From assembly GCF_001659605.2 (NCBI RefSeq), contig NC_035177.2, positions 32,008,136-32,072,135 on the forward strand: a DNA stretch of 64,000 bases, given 5' to 3'. Within the stretch, counting starts at the first letter, position 1, and each line of letters begins with the position of its first letter. Origin of the DNA: Manihot esculenta (Eukaryota; Streptophyta; Magnoliopsida; Malpighiales; Euphorbiaceae). A model generated the notes under the pieces. The model saw only the letters and a program-made list of their open reading frames with translations, ran no database searches and had not been told where the DNA came from. Shown one piece after another: positions 22,609 to 33,719 of this stretch. The translations under genes and the position numbers were made by a program.

Positions 22609-25600
22609 ATGGCGACTCGTGCGGCATTCTTCCACTCCTCTTCACTGCCGAGAACGATTCTCCTTCCGTTCTTCCACCGCCAAACCGGTCTCCGTACTTC
22701 CATTTTCTGTTTCAAGCAATTATCCTCAACCCCCCGGTTCTCTTCCACCTCAAAACCTTCTACAGTGGTGGTTCACTCTCAGGCCAAGCGAGGCTCCTTA
22801 TTCAAAGAAGGCGAAGTAGCTTCCCGTAAGCGGCCCTCAAATTTCATACTATGAAATTATTGTTATTTATAATTTTGTTTCTCTTCTGATATTTTCGGTG
22901 GTTTAACTCGAATGTTGCTAGCTTCTGATCTTCATTTCGAAGCACCGCTTAAAATCGTGGAATATCCAGACCCTATACTGAGGGCGAAGAGCAAACGAAT
23001 TGATACGTTCGATGAGAACTTGAAGAAGCTGGTTGATGAAATGTTCGATGTAATGTACAAGTAAGTGTATTTTGAAGAAGTCTTTTCTAAGTGATCATGA
23101 TGGCGGATAATTATTCAATAACCTGGTAGACGATGGAAGTTGGTATCCTGCTTTGTGGTTTGAATTTAGTTGTTCTCTGTGGGTGGTTCAGTTATTTGCT
23201 TTTGCATTTTAGTTGGAAATTATTGCTGTTACTTGGAACATAAATGTTTTTCTCCCTCAATTTGTCATTACCATCAGGGATGTTCATATGAATTTATATC
23301 AATGTGCCATTCCTTGATGCTGTTGTTAGTAGATAGATGCTTATAAATAATCCTTGCTACTTACAGGTTGTGAAAAATACTTGTTGGCTTCCTTTTTAAC
23401 AGAACGGATGGTATTGGGCTCTCAGCACCCCAAGTAGGAATTAATGTTCAACTTATGGTGTTTAATCCAGTTGGAGAACGTGGTGAGGGAGAGGAAATTG
23501 TTCTCGTCAATCCAAGAGTTAACAAATATTCAAAAAAAATGGTGCTTTTCAATGAAGGTTGCCTATCATTTCCTAGGATTTATGCTGATGTTGAGGTACT
23601 GTCACTGCTTGACTTTTGCTTGAAAAGGGTGTCTTTTCAAATTTAAGTTCAATTGGAATTAGCGACAACTCAGCAAAAAATGTTAATTTGATTGTCTAAT
23701 CCTTTATTAATGGTCCATATTAACAACTAAACTTTGAATAACTGGTTGCAGTGTAGTTTTTACACTTTTTAAAATACTATTTCACCTGTCAAATGGGCTG
23801 GATTCTTAATCCATTGTTATAAAATTGTTCTGCATTGTTGTGACTACTGATTTTTATATTTTGATATATTCATTGTTTAAACAGTTTAAAAAGCCAATTT
23901 ACTTATTATATAGTTTTGAATTCAATTTACTTCAATTGAATTTATCTTTTGTTGTTTGGTTCAGTATGATCCTCGAGTCAATTTAGAATATCTTCTATTT
24001 TATAACTGCAGAGACCAGAATCTGTAAAGATCGACGCAAGGGACATTAATGGTGCTAGATTTACTGTCAACTTGTCAGGTCTTCCTGCACGGGTTTTCCA
24101 GCATGAATTTGACCATTTGCAGGTCTTTTCTTCACTTTAGAGCTTATTTATAACAGAAGATTATATATAAGGATTTGCTACATTGTGAGTTTTGCAAGCT
24201 ACAATTGCATTTATATGTCTTTGAATGCCTATCATTGAGGATTCTGAGTGGATTTGGCTACACTACTGTACACATATTACAGCTTCTATATACATAAAAT
24301 AAAGATAGATTGCTAAATTAGGGGTCATAATTTTCTTGAGCTCAGGTTCAAATGCAAGATGGATTTTTGTTTTGTTTGACAGAGAATGTTCCTTGCAGCA
24401 CTATTTTTATATTTATTTTTCAAAAATAAATATTTCAAATGCTAGTATTCTCTTAACGCATAATATTACTGCCCTTTTCCCACAATTTTATTTGGATCCT
24501 CCAAAAGAACTATCATATTGTTGGTTAAGTTTACTGCAAATCTTTTGAAGATTTTTCATATTGAAGTGCATGTCCAGTCTAGCACAGAGACACAATTATT
24601 CAGACCACGACCTTACTATGCTCTTCCTCAAGTTTTCACCTCCTGTTAATTCCTTTTTATGTGTGTATACTATAACCAAGCTTCCAACAGATCTATGTTG
24701 TTTTTTCTTCTGTCAAAAGTTAAGTGTTTGTCTTTTTGCTAAGATAGATCATTATCTTGCAGGGGATTCTGTTCTTTGATAGAATGACAGAAGAAGTTCT
24801 TGATAGTATTCGTGGAGATCTGCAGGTGAGTGGCAGGGTGCAAGTTGTCATAACTTCCAAATGCCATGAAAATATTTTTGCTATACAGAGCTAGACATGC
24901 TTCCCAGTTGTTTCATTACAAAACTTTAGCCATTGCATGAGAGTGACAAGCAATTATAATGTTTGAACTCCTATTTCGCAATCCAGTTACTGACCCTTTT
25001 GTAATATGCTGCCAGAAACATGTAATTGCAAACATGTATGTGATTGTGAATCACAGATCAGGACATTGTCTTTCTCCATTTGCTTTATAGGAATATCAGA
25101 TATTTGTGAATTATAAAGGGTTATATCAAATTTTGGAATCCAATATAAAAGAATGGGTAAAAAATCCTGCTCTGCAGTAGTGATCGTTTCTTTGCCATCA
25201 ATAATCATAGTGTAGTTACACCTTAAGATAGACAATCTCTCACCCATCGAACATGTATGGAGAGATTAATATGAGCAAGTGTACATTGTTTATGCCTGGA
25301 TAAGTATACTTGTAGCTGCTGCAACAATATACTGTATTTCCAAGTGCAGATACAAATGATTTTATTTCTATTTAGACATTTTACAAAATCTAATTGTGTT
25401 ATTGTGTTTTTGTATAGTTTGGTTTGTTAATGTTGCTATGGCAAAGAAATCCATATGTAAATCCTGGATTATTATCAGGCTTTTTTGTGGATTGGAATAA
25501 TGCATTGCTTGGTACTTATATATTTTTGACAGGCCTTAGAAAATAAATATGAGGATAAGACTGGACTCCCAAGTCCTGAAAGAATTGAAACACGCAAAAG

Positions 25601-25634
25601 AAAGAAGGTTGCTGTTGGTTTTGGGAAATCATGA
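22609..25634 (+). CDS. PDF1B: Peptide deformylase 1B, chloroplast/mitochondrial
   Basis: Six exons with GT-AG introns fit in frame: 22609-22825, 22922-23060, 23403-23595, 24012-24122, 24763-24825, 25533-25634. The enzyme is a metal-dependent hydrolase that removes the formyl group from the N-terminal Met of organelle-made proteins. The three family motifs are present: GIGLSAPQVG, EGCLSFP (metal-ligand Cys) and QHEFDHL (HExxH metal site and catalytic Glu). The first 75 or so residues are rich in Ser, Arg and Thr and lack acids, as expected of a transit peptide. The C-terminal tail (LENKYEDKTGLPSPER) is typical of plant PDF1B. The start at 22609 fits the family; an in-frame ATG at 22549 is an alternative. 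One oddity is Arg after EGCLSFP, where Gly is usual. It converges on the polygalacturonase gene. Confidence 0.95.
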
Positions 25635-26074
25635 TTGCAAATATGGGCTTTTTCAGATGCATCAGATATATAAAAAATGTATGAACTGAATAACTGATTT
25701 TTTTTAAATATTATTTCTCTTGCTACAGTTTTTCCCTGTTTATAATATTTTGTTCGATGTGGTATTTTGCAGAACAGGTGAACTTTAGGCTGATCCTGCA
25801 GATCTTGTGCCTCAGAATTTGCGGACATTGAACATGAAAGCACATGTTACAAGTTGGTGGTTGCAATAGATGGTTGTGTTGCAAGTAATTGACAAAAGAA
25901 AGTAATTGCATTAGCTTTTAGTTGATATATCATACATGTAATGAATGTTTATAGCTTGTATTGTTTGTAGGGATATTCCATTTGCCAATGCATACACCTG
26001 TCCTAAAAAATTGTTTCTTCTTTTATTTTTTCTTTCCCCTTCTGATTCATTCTTTTTTTTTCCCTTTCTTGCTT

Positions 26075-26079
26075 TTATA

Positions 26080-26110
<31 letters not shown>

Positions 26111-26120
26111 GGGGGGGGGG
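26075..26120. repeat. (TA)n - T(n) - G(n) simple sequence
   Basis: A TA dinucleotide run is followed by about 18 T and then 10 G, between the two convergent genes. Both homopolymers are error-prone in sequencing. Confidence 0.85.
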
Positions 26121-26513
26121 TCTTATTGTACATCTGTGCACGAATGTCTCAGTTTGCTTCACTATCCCTTATATCTTCATTTGTTATGCGTTCTCCAGTG
26201 CCCAACTGAAACTGATTTTTCTTTTAGACTTCACATGTTCATCATCTGTGGTTTACTATCATAAAGAATGATGTCATGGTGGAATGGAATCTTAGGGTAG
26301 TACTAGTAGCTTAAAGCTTATATTTATTTATTTATTATTGATCTGAAACAGGAAAATGGTGGGATGTTATGTATAAAATGTGAACCTACAGATACAGAAT
26401 AACGATAGTATATATTCTTCCGGAAGACATTTGAGTACTGATGCATGCATAGAGCAACCTTCTATGTGGGCGTACAATATCAATAGCCATATGTGTAGAT
26501 AACTAAGCTAAAT

Positions 26514-29500
26514 TCAGCAATATACAACTTTCTTGCTTGATTTGCCTGATTGCAAGCAGTTAATTGGAGGGACAGTTGTACCTTTCAGATCTCCATATGT
26601 GTTCCAACAGAAAGGTTGGGAATCTTCTCCAACTGACTTCAGCTCTATAGTATCTAGTGATACACCAGTACATGGCAAGTTGTCACTACATGCAAAGTGT
26701 ATAGGATTTCTTGTATATGTGCCTTTAATGTCCGCATAGTTTATGTTTGACACAGCCACAGCTGAAGATTCGTTTGAGCATTTGCTGCTATCACAGTAGA
26801 ATTGGTCAATCATGATCGGAGTTTCAACTCTAGAAACTTGAATGTTTGAGAATGTGATTCCTTGCACTGAGCCTGATCCTCCCTGCAGTAGGTAAATGAA
26901 ATTAATATTAGATGGTTGCATTCTATGTGATATTGAACTTCATATTGGGATACATTTGGATGTTGTTGGTATTCATGCCTGCCATGTCTTTATCCTGACA
27001 CCAGTTAATGTGTCTTGTATTGCAATGTCCCGCACAGTGACGTTTGAAACACAAGCTTTGGTGTTGTCTTTTCCAAGCCCTCCGATGCTGATGCCATGTC
27101 CAGGTCCGCAATTTACATTGTGTATGTACACATTTGAACATCCAGTTTGAATAGATATACAATCATCCCCTGTGAATGCTATAGAAATTAATTACTTTAT
27201 CCAATTTGATGCATGTAGATTTGATGAGGAATTTAGCCTATGAGACAATCTTATTCTGGATCCTTGCTTAATCGTCTAGTGTGTTTGGGTGTTCCTTTCA
27301 GTAGTTACTTGTTATTATTGCGCTACTACAAAAAACAACATTCATTATGGATAGTAGGTTTACTAGTTTAATTCCTGGAATTACCACAAGCAAGATCAGT
27401 GCCATAGATGAGCACATCTTGAGAGTTCTGCAGGTGAATTCCATCTGTGTGTGGGCTGTTCCCAGGGGATGCAGCAGTGAAACCATAAACCTGAACACTT
27501 GTGCAATTGTCAAATTTGAGGTGAGTTTGAGGGCTGTTTTGAATTGTTATGCCGGTGACAGTCACATCAGTGCTTCCATAGAACCTTAGAGCCTACAAAG
27601 ATAGAACTACACCTTGAGCAAAAACATTTGTGATTCTTAAGGAAGGATTTGTGAGGAGGAGGCTTACTGTTGGCTTGGTGCTAGGCATTTTTTTTCTGAG
27701 TTCATTGGTTACCTGCTAGATACCATTTGCAGAACAGGGCAGGGTTATTTCTGATAGAAGTTGAACTGGCAACTACTATTTAAATTTAAAATGAGCAGTT
27801 TTTTTTTCCCGTTTTTTCCTAATCCTTTACCTTCGAGTCTGGACTGTGTGTTGGTAGATCATTCCACCAGACTGAGCCTTGTCCATCAATGACTCCTTTA
27901 CCTTTGATTGTGATCCCTTTAATTGTTGTGAACTCAATCCATTGTAAAAGCTCTGATTCCCAAGATCCAGGAGTAGTAGGAGCTATGATTTTACCATCCA
28001 ACTGCGTGAGATCACAGTTTCAATAAAAGTTACAATCACCAATAAGGAAAAAATAAATACTAGTCTATAGTTTCAACCCCCAAATTATATGCGGCTTGTG
28101 GATAGCATGCTATTTTCTTCTTTTTGTATTTAAACAAAATAGTTGCGCTCACAAGAGTTTTTGTAAATCTTACCTGAAATACAATGTTTTCTGCACAATT
28201 AGGGCCTGAAAAGGATATTGGGTGGAGAAGGAAAATAGACCCAGATGGAACTACAATAGTTGATGCCTCAACATTGCAAGCAGCTGCCCATGCTGCCTCA
28301 AATGCCTGCCTCACATGTTAGCAGTTTAAATTACAAGTATAAGAATTCCCAAAAGAAAAAGGAAAAAGATTCAAGGTCAGCCTTCCACTAGTAGCATATT
28401 ACCCAACCTTTTTAGTGTCACTCTCCTGCTTATTTTAGGAAACTGTGATTGTCTTGTTTAATATTTGACTTTATTTAACTGTTGCTCACTTCCTTAGCAG
28501 GTGCTACTCAAGATGAACCCCATTTTACTACATTGTTCATATAGGGAATCATAATTTTTTTTATACACATGAAGACACCCCTCTTCATATTTTATTAATT
28601 TAAATTTTGCTCAAATTAACCATAACTTTTGATTTAAGTCCAAATCAATCTAATTTTTTATCCAAAAAAAAAAGTTTAAATAGTAATTTTCAAAATTTTA
28701 TTTTAAAAATATTAATTTTTATATTTTATTAATAAAAAATTGAAAAACTAGCATTGCAGTTTTTTTTTTTTTTTTTGCTATCATGATTGGACTGTTTGGA
28801 GCTTAAATCAAAATGTATTGATTAATTTGAGGAAAAAGCTTTTAAATGGGCTTATTTGGACAGCTAAAAGTTCATGGTTAAACTTTAGCTTTCTTCCTGT
28901 TAAAAGCAGACCATTCAATTTGTGACTACAGATTTCATAGGAAAGAAAACACTTCCCTCTTCCAACTCCAAATATAGAATCATAGTGTGCACAGTCAATA
29001 CCATCACAAACTTAACAAAAATCCATAGTTTATCTGGATTATGACAGGCAAATAACTGAGAATCTAATACGTAAGTGACTAGCCAACTTGTTTAGCTTTG
29101 AATGTCTATATTGCTTGGTACTATATTGGATTTTGAAATGTTCAACCTTCTTATATGCTATTCATAAGGGAGAAAATGTGTAAAAGCTTCATGAAATAAT
29201 CACCTTTGTATCATCTGTATGCCCATCGCCTTTAGCCCCATAGTCAAGGACATTGAAAGTTGCAGAGCTCTGTCCTTTGTGTGTTTCCATAGTTTCATCA
29301 GGCGAAATGTAATAAGAATCCATGAACTTTGTCAAGCTACTGCTATGGTGGTGGCTAACTCCATGAAGTTTTTCTTTCTGCAAAAACTGAGAGTCTGCTG
29401 GGGCAGTTTTGCTTTGCCTCCAGTATTTGCCTTGTCTTGCATGGCAAGGTTCAAATCTTGAAGACCAAACAAACAAAAGAATGATGAGGATGGTGATCAG

Positions 29501-29530
29501 TGAAATGTTTTCAAGATTGAAACCACCCAT
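26514..29530 (-). CDS. GH28 polygalacturonase, secreted (At1g48100/PGX3-like)
   Basis: Six exons on the minus strand join in frame to 1398 nt (465 residues): 29204-29530, 28174-28305, 27831-28001, 27385-27592, 26979-27169, 26514-26882. The protein starts with a hydrophobic signal peptide ([14 protein letters not shown], ending near CHA). The beta-helix follows from [12 protein letters not shown]. Catalytic motifs in order are SPHTDGI (usually SPNTDGI), [18 protein letters not shown] and VRIKTW. The fold and these motifs mark pectin-hydrolysing glycoside hydrolases of the cell wall, acting on de-esterified homogalacturonan. The His-rich stretch after the signal (VSHHHSSS) and LDGKIIAP fit the clade that includes Arabidopsis PGX3, an expansion-linked enzyme; clade placement is from memory. 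Intron 5 (26883-26978) has a GC donor (CAG|GCATGA). The Asn-to-His change could affect activity. Confidence 0.93.
28610..28831. mobile_element. MITE-like inverted repeat in polygalacturonase intron 1
   Basis: The left arm CTCAAATTAACCATAACTTT continues TGATTTAAGTCCAAA. The right arm, reverse complemented, reads CTCAAATTAATCAATACATT and then TTGATTTAAGCTCCAAA. The arms are about 40 bases and the element is 222 bases, with an AT-rich centre and no coding capacity. No clear target duplication. Confidence 0.5.
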
Positions 29531-29534
29531 CTTG

Positions 29535-32500
29535 TTTATGTGGAAGATAAATCTTCTCTTTAATTTAGATGGCTTATGATGATGAAAAAGAAGATAAATG
29601 GATCCTCTGTGCTTGCCAATGTGTGAGATGGGTTGATTTTGAGATTAGTGGGCATGTATTTATAGGGAGAAAGTAGGCTCAGCTCATGGTGCTATTTAGG
29701 CATATGATACACAGATTAAAGATAGCTTCCTTCTTCAATATTCTCTGTTTGTTTATTTGTTTCCTATGTTTTGATGTGTATTATATTATTGATTGTTTTC
29801 TCTCTCTATTCTTCTGTTGATTCACTTAGTTACTTGCATGACCAGCATAAGCTTATTGACAATAAATGGAAAAAAAAAAAAAAAACCTATCTTATTTCAA
29901 ATTCAACTCACTTTCATTCCTTAGCTTAAGGTGGTTGTGTTTTATCACACCAAATCCTGTAAATTATGTTGTGAGCTTTTAGCTTCTCATGAAGATAACA
30001 TTTTTGCCTGATGCTTGCTGAATAAAATCATATAGGATGTTGGTTTCTGCATTAAATGATATACTATTATTCACTAATAGTTTAGATTCGGTTTTATTGA
30101 TTTTTTTTTATGATCAAACTTGAATCGAATTAAAATAATTAAAAATTTTGAAAATAAAAATTAAAAAGAATAAAAAATTAAATTAAAAATTTAAATTAAT
30201 TCAATTTGATTGCTTTTTTCTGTTTAAGCATTTTCATTTTAATTATAAATAAATATAAAGGGTGAATTATAAAAATATTTTTGAATAATATCAGTATTAA
30301 CCGGTTGATTTTTATATTTTTAAAAATATATTAAAATATATAAAATTTTAATTTTATTAAATATTTTTTTTCTTTCCATCAATTTAACTAGACTTTTGTA
30401 AAACATATTTGTAGTAGATAGATCTTTAATATATTTTCTTAAAATAGACAGACAATTTATAAAATACAGATAATTTAATATATATATTTTTTAAATAGAC
30501 GAACAAAAATGTTAATGGAGACAAAATTAAAGGATTAAACCATTTATTTGAATTTTGACTACAGAATATGTTGGAAAATACTAAGAACGTAAAGGCAATA
30601 ACAGAAGTACATGAAAATTGAAATTTAGGAATGCTTTAATAAGCTTTTCAAAATATAGGATTAATTTGTTAATAATAATAAATTTTAAAGTTATATTTTT
30701 AAATAAACTCATATGTATATATTGTTAAACGTGAGCATCGACATTAAGCTTGCTGCTCATAACATTAATTGTAGTGTAAAGAACTCCAAACTGACTTGTA
30801 AAGATAGTTTTAATAATATATTAGCTTAAGTGACATGTGGGTTTAATTTCTATTTTATTAATTAAGGTTCAAAATCTTAATCACATTTTAAAAAAAAAAA
30901 TTCGAATTCATTAAATATGACTGTTTATAATAAAAAAATTTTTATTTATTATCTAACAATTCTTCTGTTTGAAATGAAAAGAGTTCATTTTTTTTTAATT
31001 TTTATTCAAAAAAAAAATAAAATCTTGAATAATTTTATAAAAATTTATTTAAATTATTTTTTTTATAAAATAAATCAATGTCAAATAAAGGATGGATTAA
31101 AGAAATTATTTTTCAAATATTTTATTTGTCATTCATCGGTTGTGATGCTAATAAAGTAGTGGTTATAATATTCATATATAAAAACTTTCAATAGTAATAA
31201 TAAGATTCTCAAAAAAACTGTTTTTATTTTTTTATATAGAAATAATTTTATTGATAATTTTTTTAAATGCTTTAAATGTCAAAAAATACAAAAGGAATTT
31301 TTAAAAGATCTTTTATATAAAAACAAATGGAGTTCAAATGTAAGGAAAATATGATACAACCCATAATTAGAGAGCAAAGTCTTTGATATGATATCCATGT
31401 TTTCTGCAGAAAGCTATTTCATGAGCTCTAGCCAACAATGTTCAATAGCCAGGTAATGTCTGAATTTTAAAGCCTTGAAAAGCGGCTACAGACAAGGCAA
31501 AAATCTTTGAACTTAACATTCACATTGAAAATGACAGTTAAAATGCTGTTATAATTCAGTTAATCCCAGATATTGTGGCTTGTCTCTTGGGATTAGACGG
31601 CTACGTAGCTCAGCTTCTCCACATTCAAACACAAAGGTTTGCTTGTTGCCATTTCTATGACTCTTTCCTTTGTCAACCCACCTTATTGGACTTAATTAGA
31701 TTAATCTTTTTCTTAATTGCCCTGTGCCATCTCCTTTGATTAATACTTGCATTAGGTGAATCTCCATTTAGACAAATTCTTTACTAAAGTTTTTTTTTTT
31801 CTCTCTCTCGTCCTCTGCTGGTTCTTCTAGGGCTACTCCTGCATTCTCTACTATCCTGTGTAGCTCTCTCTGGCCTTTTGGGCAGGCAGATCGTTTTCTT
31901 TTCGGCTCGAACCGTGAGTTTTCCTCTCTCTATCTTGGTCAGGCGAGAGTTTTGTAAATCATTGTTTTTTTTATAAAAAAGAATTTAAATTTGATTTTAA
32001 ATAATAAAATAGTGGGATAGATAGCCAAGAATTCTGAAAGAATTAGTTTAATACTGTGCAGTTTTATAATTTTAATTTTTTTAGGACAGCTTGGATTTCT
32101 TTTCCTATACTTCACCTTTAATTTAATCAACCGTATTTCAAAAGCTTAATTATAAATGTTTTGCACATTCTATGTATGCATAAAAATTATAAAATATTAT
32201 TTATAAATTTATAAGAATTCAATTTAATTGATTTTTTATAAATAAAATATTTTTAAAAAAAATTAAATGTTTTATTTGAAGCAATTTATTTGTAAGAAAA
32301 AATTTAAATAATTCTACATAGTCATGCATAAATTATATTTCCTTTAAATGAAATTTTATTTCAATTAAAAGAATTAATTTTTTATTTTAAATAAGAGAGT
32401 TGATAAAAAAATTTAATTGAATTGAATTATTATAAAATTATTAATTTTAAATAGAGGATAAATTATTTTAAAAAATTAAAATCTTTCATGATTATATAAA

Positions 32501-33715
32501 ATTCATTTAATTTTTTTTCTTTAGATAAGTTTTCAAACAAAACATGTTTTTCACCAAAATAACTTTTTTTTCAATTGTTCATTTTTCATCCTAAAAATAA
32601 AAAAGTATTAATAAATTTATATATAGAAAACCCATTGATATTAATAGAATTATTAAAAAATAACATTCTTTTTGAGTAATTATTTTCTTAAAATGTAGTC
32701 TAATTATTTAATTAAGAAAATACTTTCTTTAAGTAATTTTTTAAAATATTCTAAAGTTAAAAAATAAAAATATTTTATTAATCCAATTTTATTTGAAAAG
32801 TTTATTGCAAGCTCAAGAGCGGCTAAGATCGTTCAATGCCGGTGATGGGTCAAATATTAAGGTTTAGGGTTTTTTCTTTTTTCGAATATTAAGGTTTAGA
32901 AACGGAGATGAGATTTTTTTGTCAAAACACATGTTATTACCGGAAATGTAGTACTGGTCTTGTGAATGAATTATTACTCCTTGTAGATATTGAGGTGATT
33001 GTTCGTATACTGCTTAGTGTTCTTCCTGGTGCAGATTGGAAAAATGGGCATTTTAATAAGTAAAGGACATCGATTATTAAATGAGAAATAAGTCTAATTA
33101 ATTTTTTATTATTTTTACTTAAAATTAGATAAAGTTAACTTTTTTATTAATTAAACACATTTAATTTTACTAAATAAATTTGTTCGAGCGTTTAATATAA
33201 CCGATTTAATTTTTTTGTCAATTAGGCCTTATACTTTTGTTAAGTTTCAAATAATTTTTTGACTTAATATAATATTATTTTTTAATATAGTATATTATTT
33301 TATTGTAATTTAAAAAATTAAACAATTAGTATTTTAATTTAGGATAACTAAAAAAAATTATATATAAACTATTAGCATTTTAATTGATATATACTCTGAA
33401 CTATAAAATTTAATTAACATATTCTAAATTAATCACCTAAATTATTTATATCTTATAATTAAGTTTAATCGTTAAACTTTAACAGAAATATCATATCATT
33501 GTTCTAATCTGTACTAAAAATTAATATTTTAATGTAATCTAAATGGATAATTATTAAAAACACTTCAAACTTTATGAATTTCAATAATTATACCTTTTTT
33601 TTTAATAAATATATCACAAATGAGTTTTTTTAATTTATTTGATTTTTAATTTTAATTGGATTTATTTTATAATTTCGAATGATAGTTTTTTAATTTTGGT
33701 ACAGTCCTAGCAGAC
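29535..33715. other. Long AT-rich intergenic DNA with relics
   Basis: It holds the polygalacturonase promoter side, a decayed MITE (30260-30700) and a pyrimidine-rich, GC-richer patch at about 31790-31940 that resembles a 5' leader but leads to no open frame. A short open frame at 30917-31159 is AT-driven. No gene is supported. Confidence 0.55.
30260..30700. mobile_element. Decayed copy of the 6.4-7.7 kb MITE family
   Basis: The left end GGGTGAATTATAAAAATATT, followed by GTATTAACCGG and TTTTTATATTTTTAAAAATA, follows the left end of the element at 6375 block by block. The right end (GCTTTAATAAGC, TTTGTTAATAATAATAAATTT) follows its right end. Divergence is high and it lacks the CTT tract, so the tract is a later gain of the other copy. 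Confidence 0.45.
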
Positions 33716-33719
33716 AGTT

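Noticed and set aside
25475..26271. Open frames in the PDF1B-polygalacturonase gap
   Set aside because: They overlap the PDF1B 3' exon/untranslated region or the TA/T/G simple repeat and have no coding signature.
31790..31940. Promoter/5' leader of an unlisted gene
   Set aside because: A pyrimidine-rich leader-like patch with no downstream open frame within several kilobases; may be a transposon fragment.
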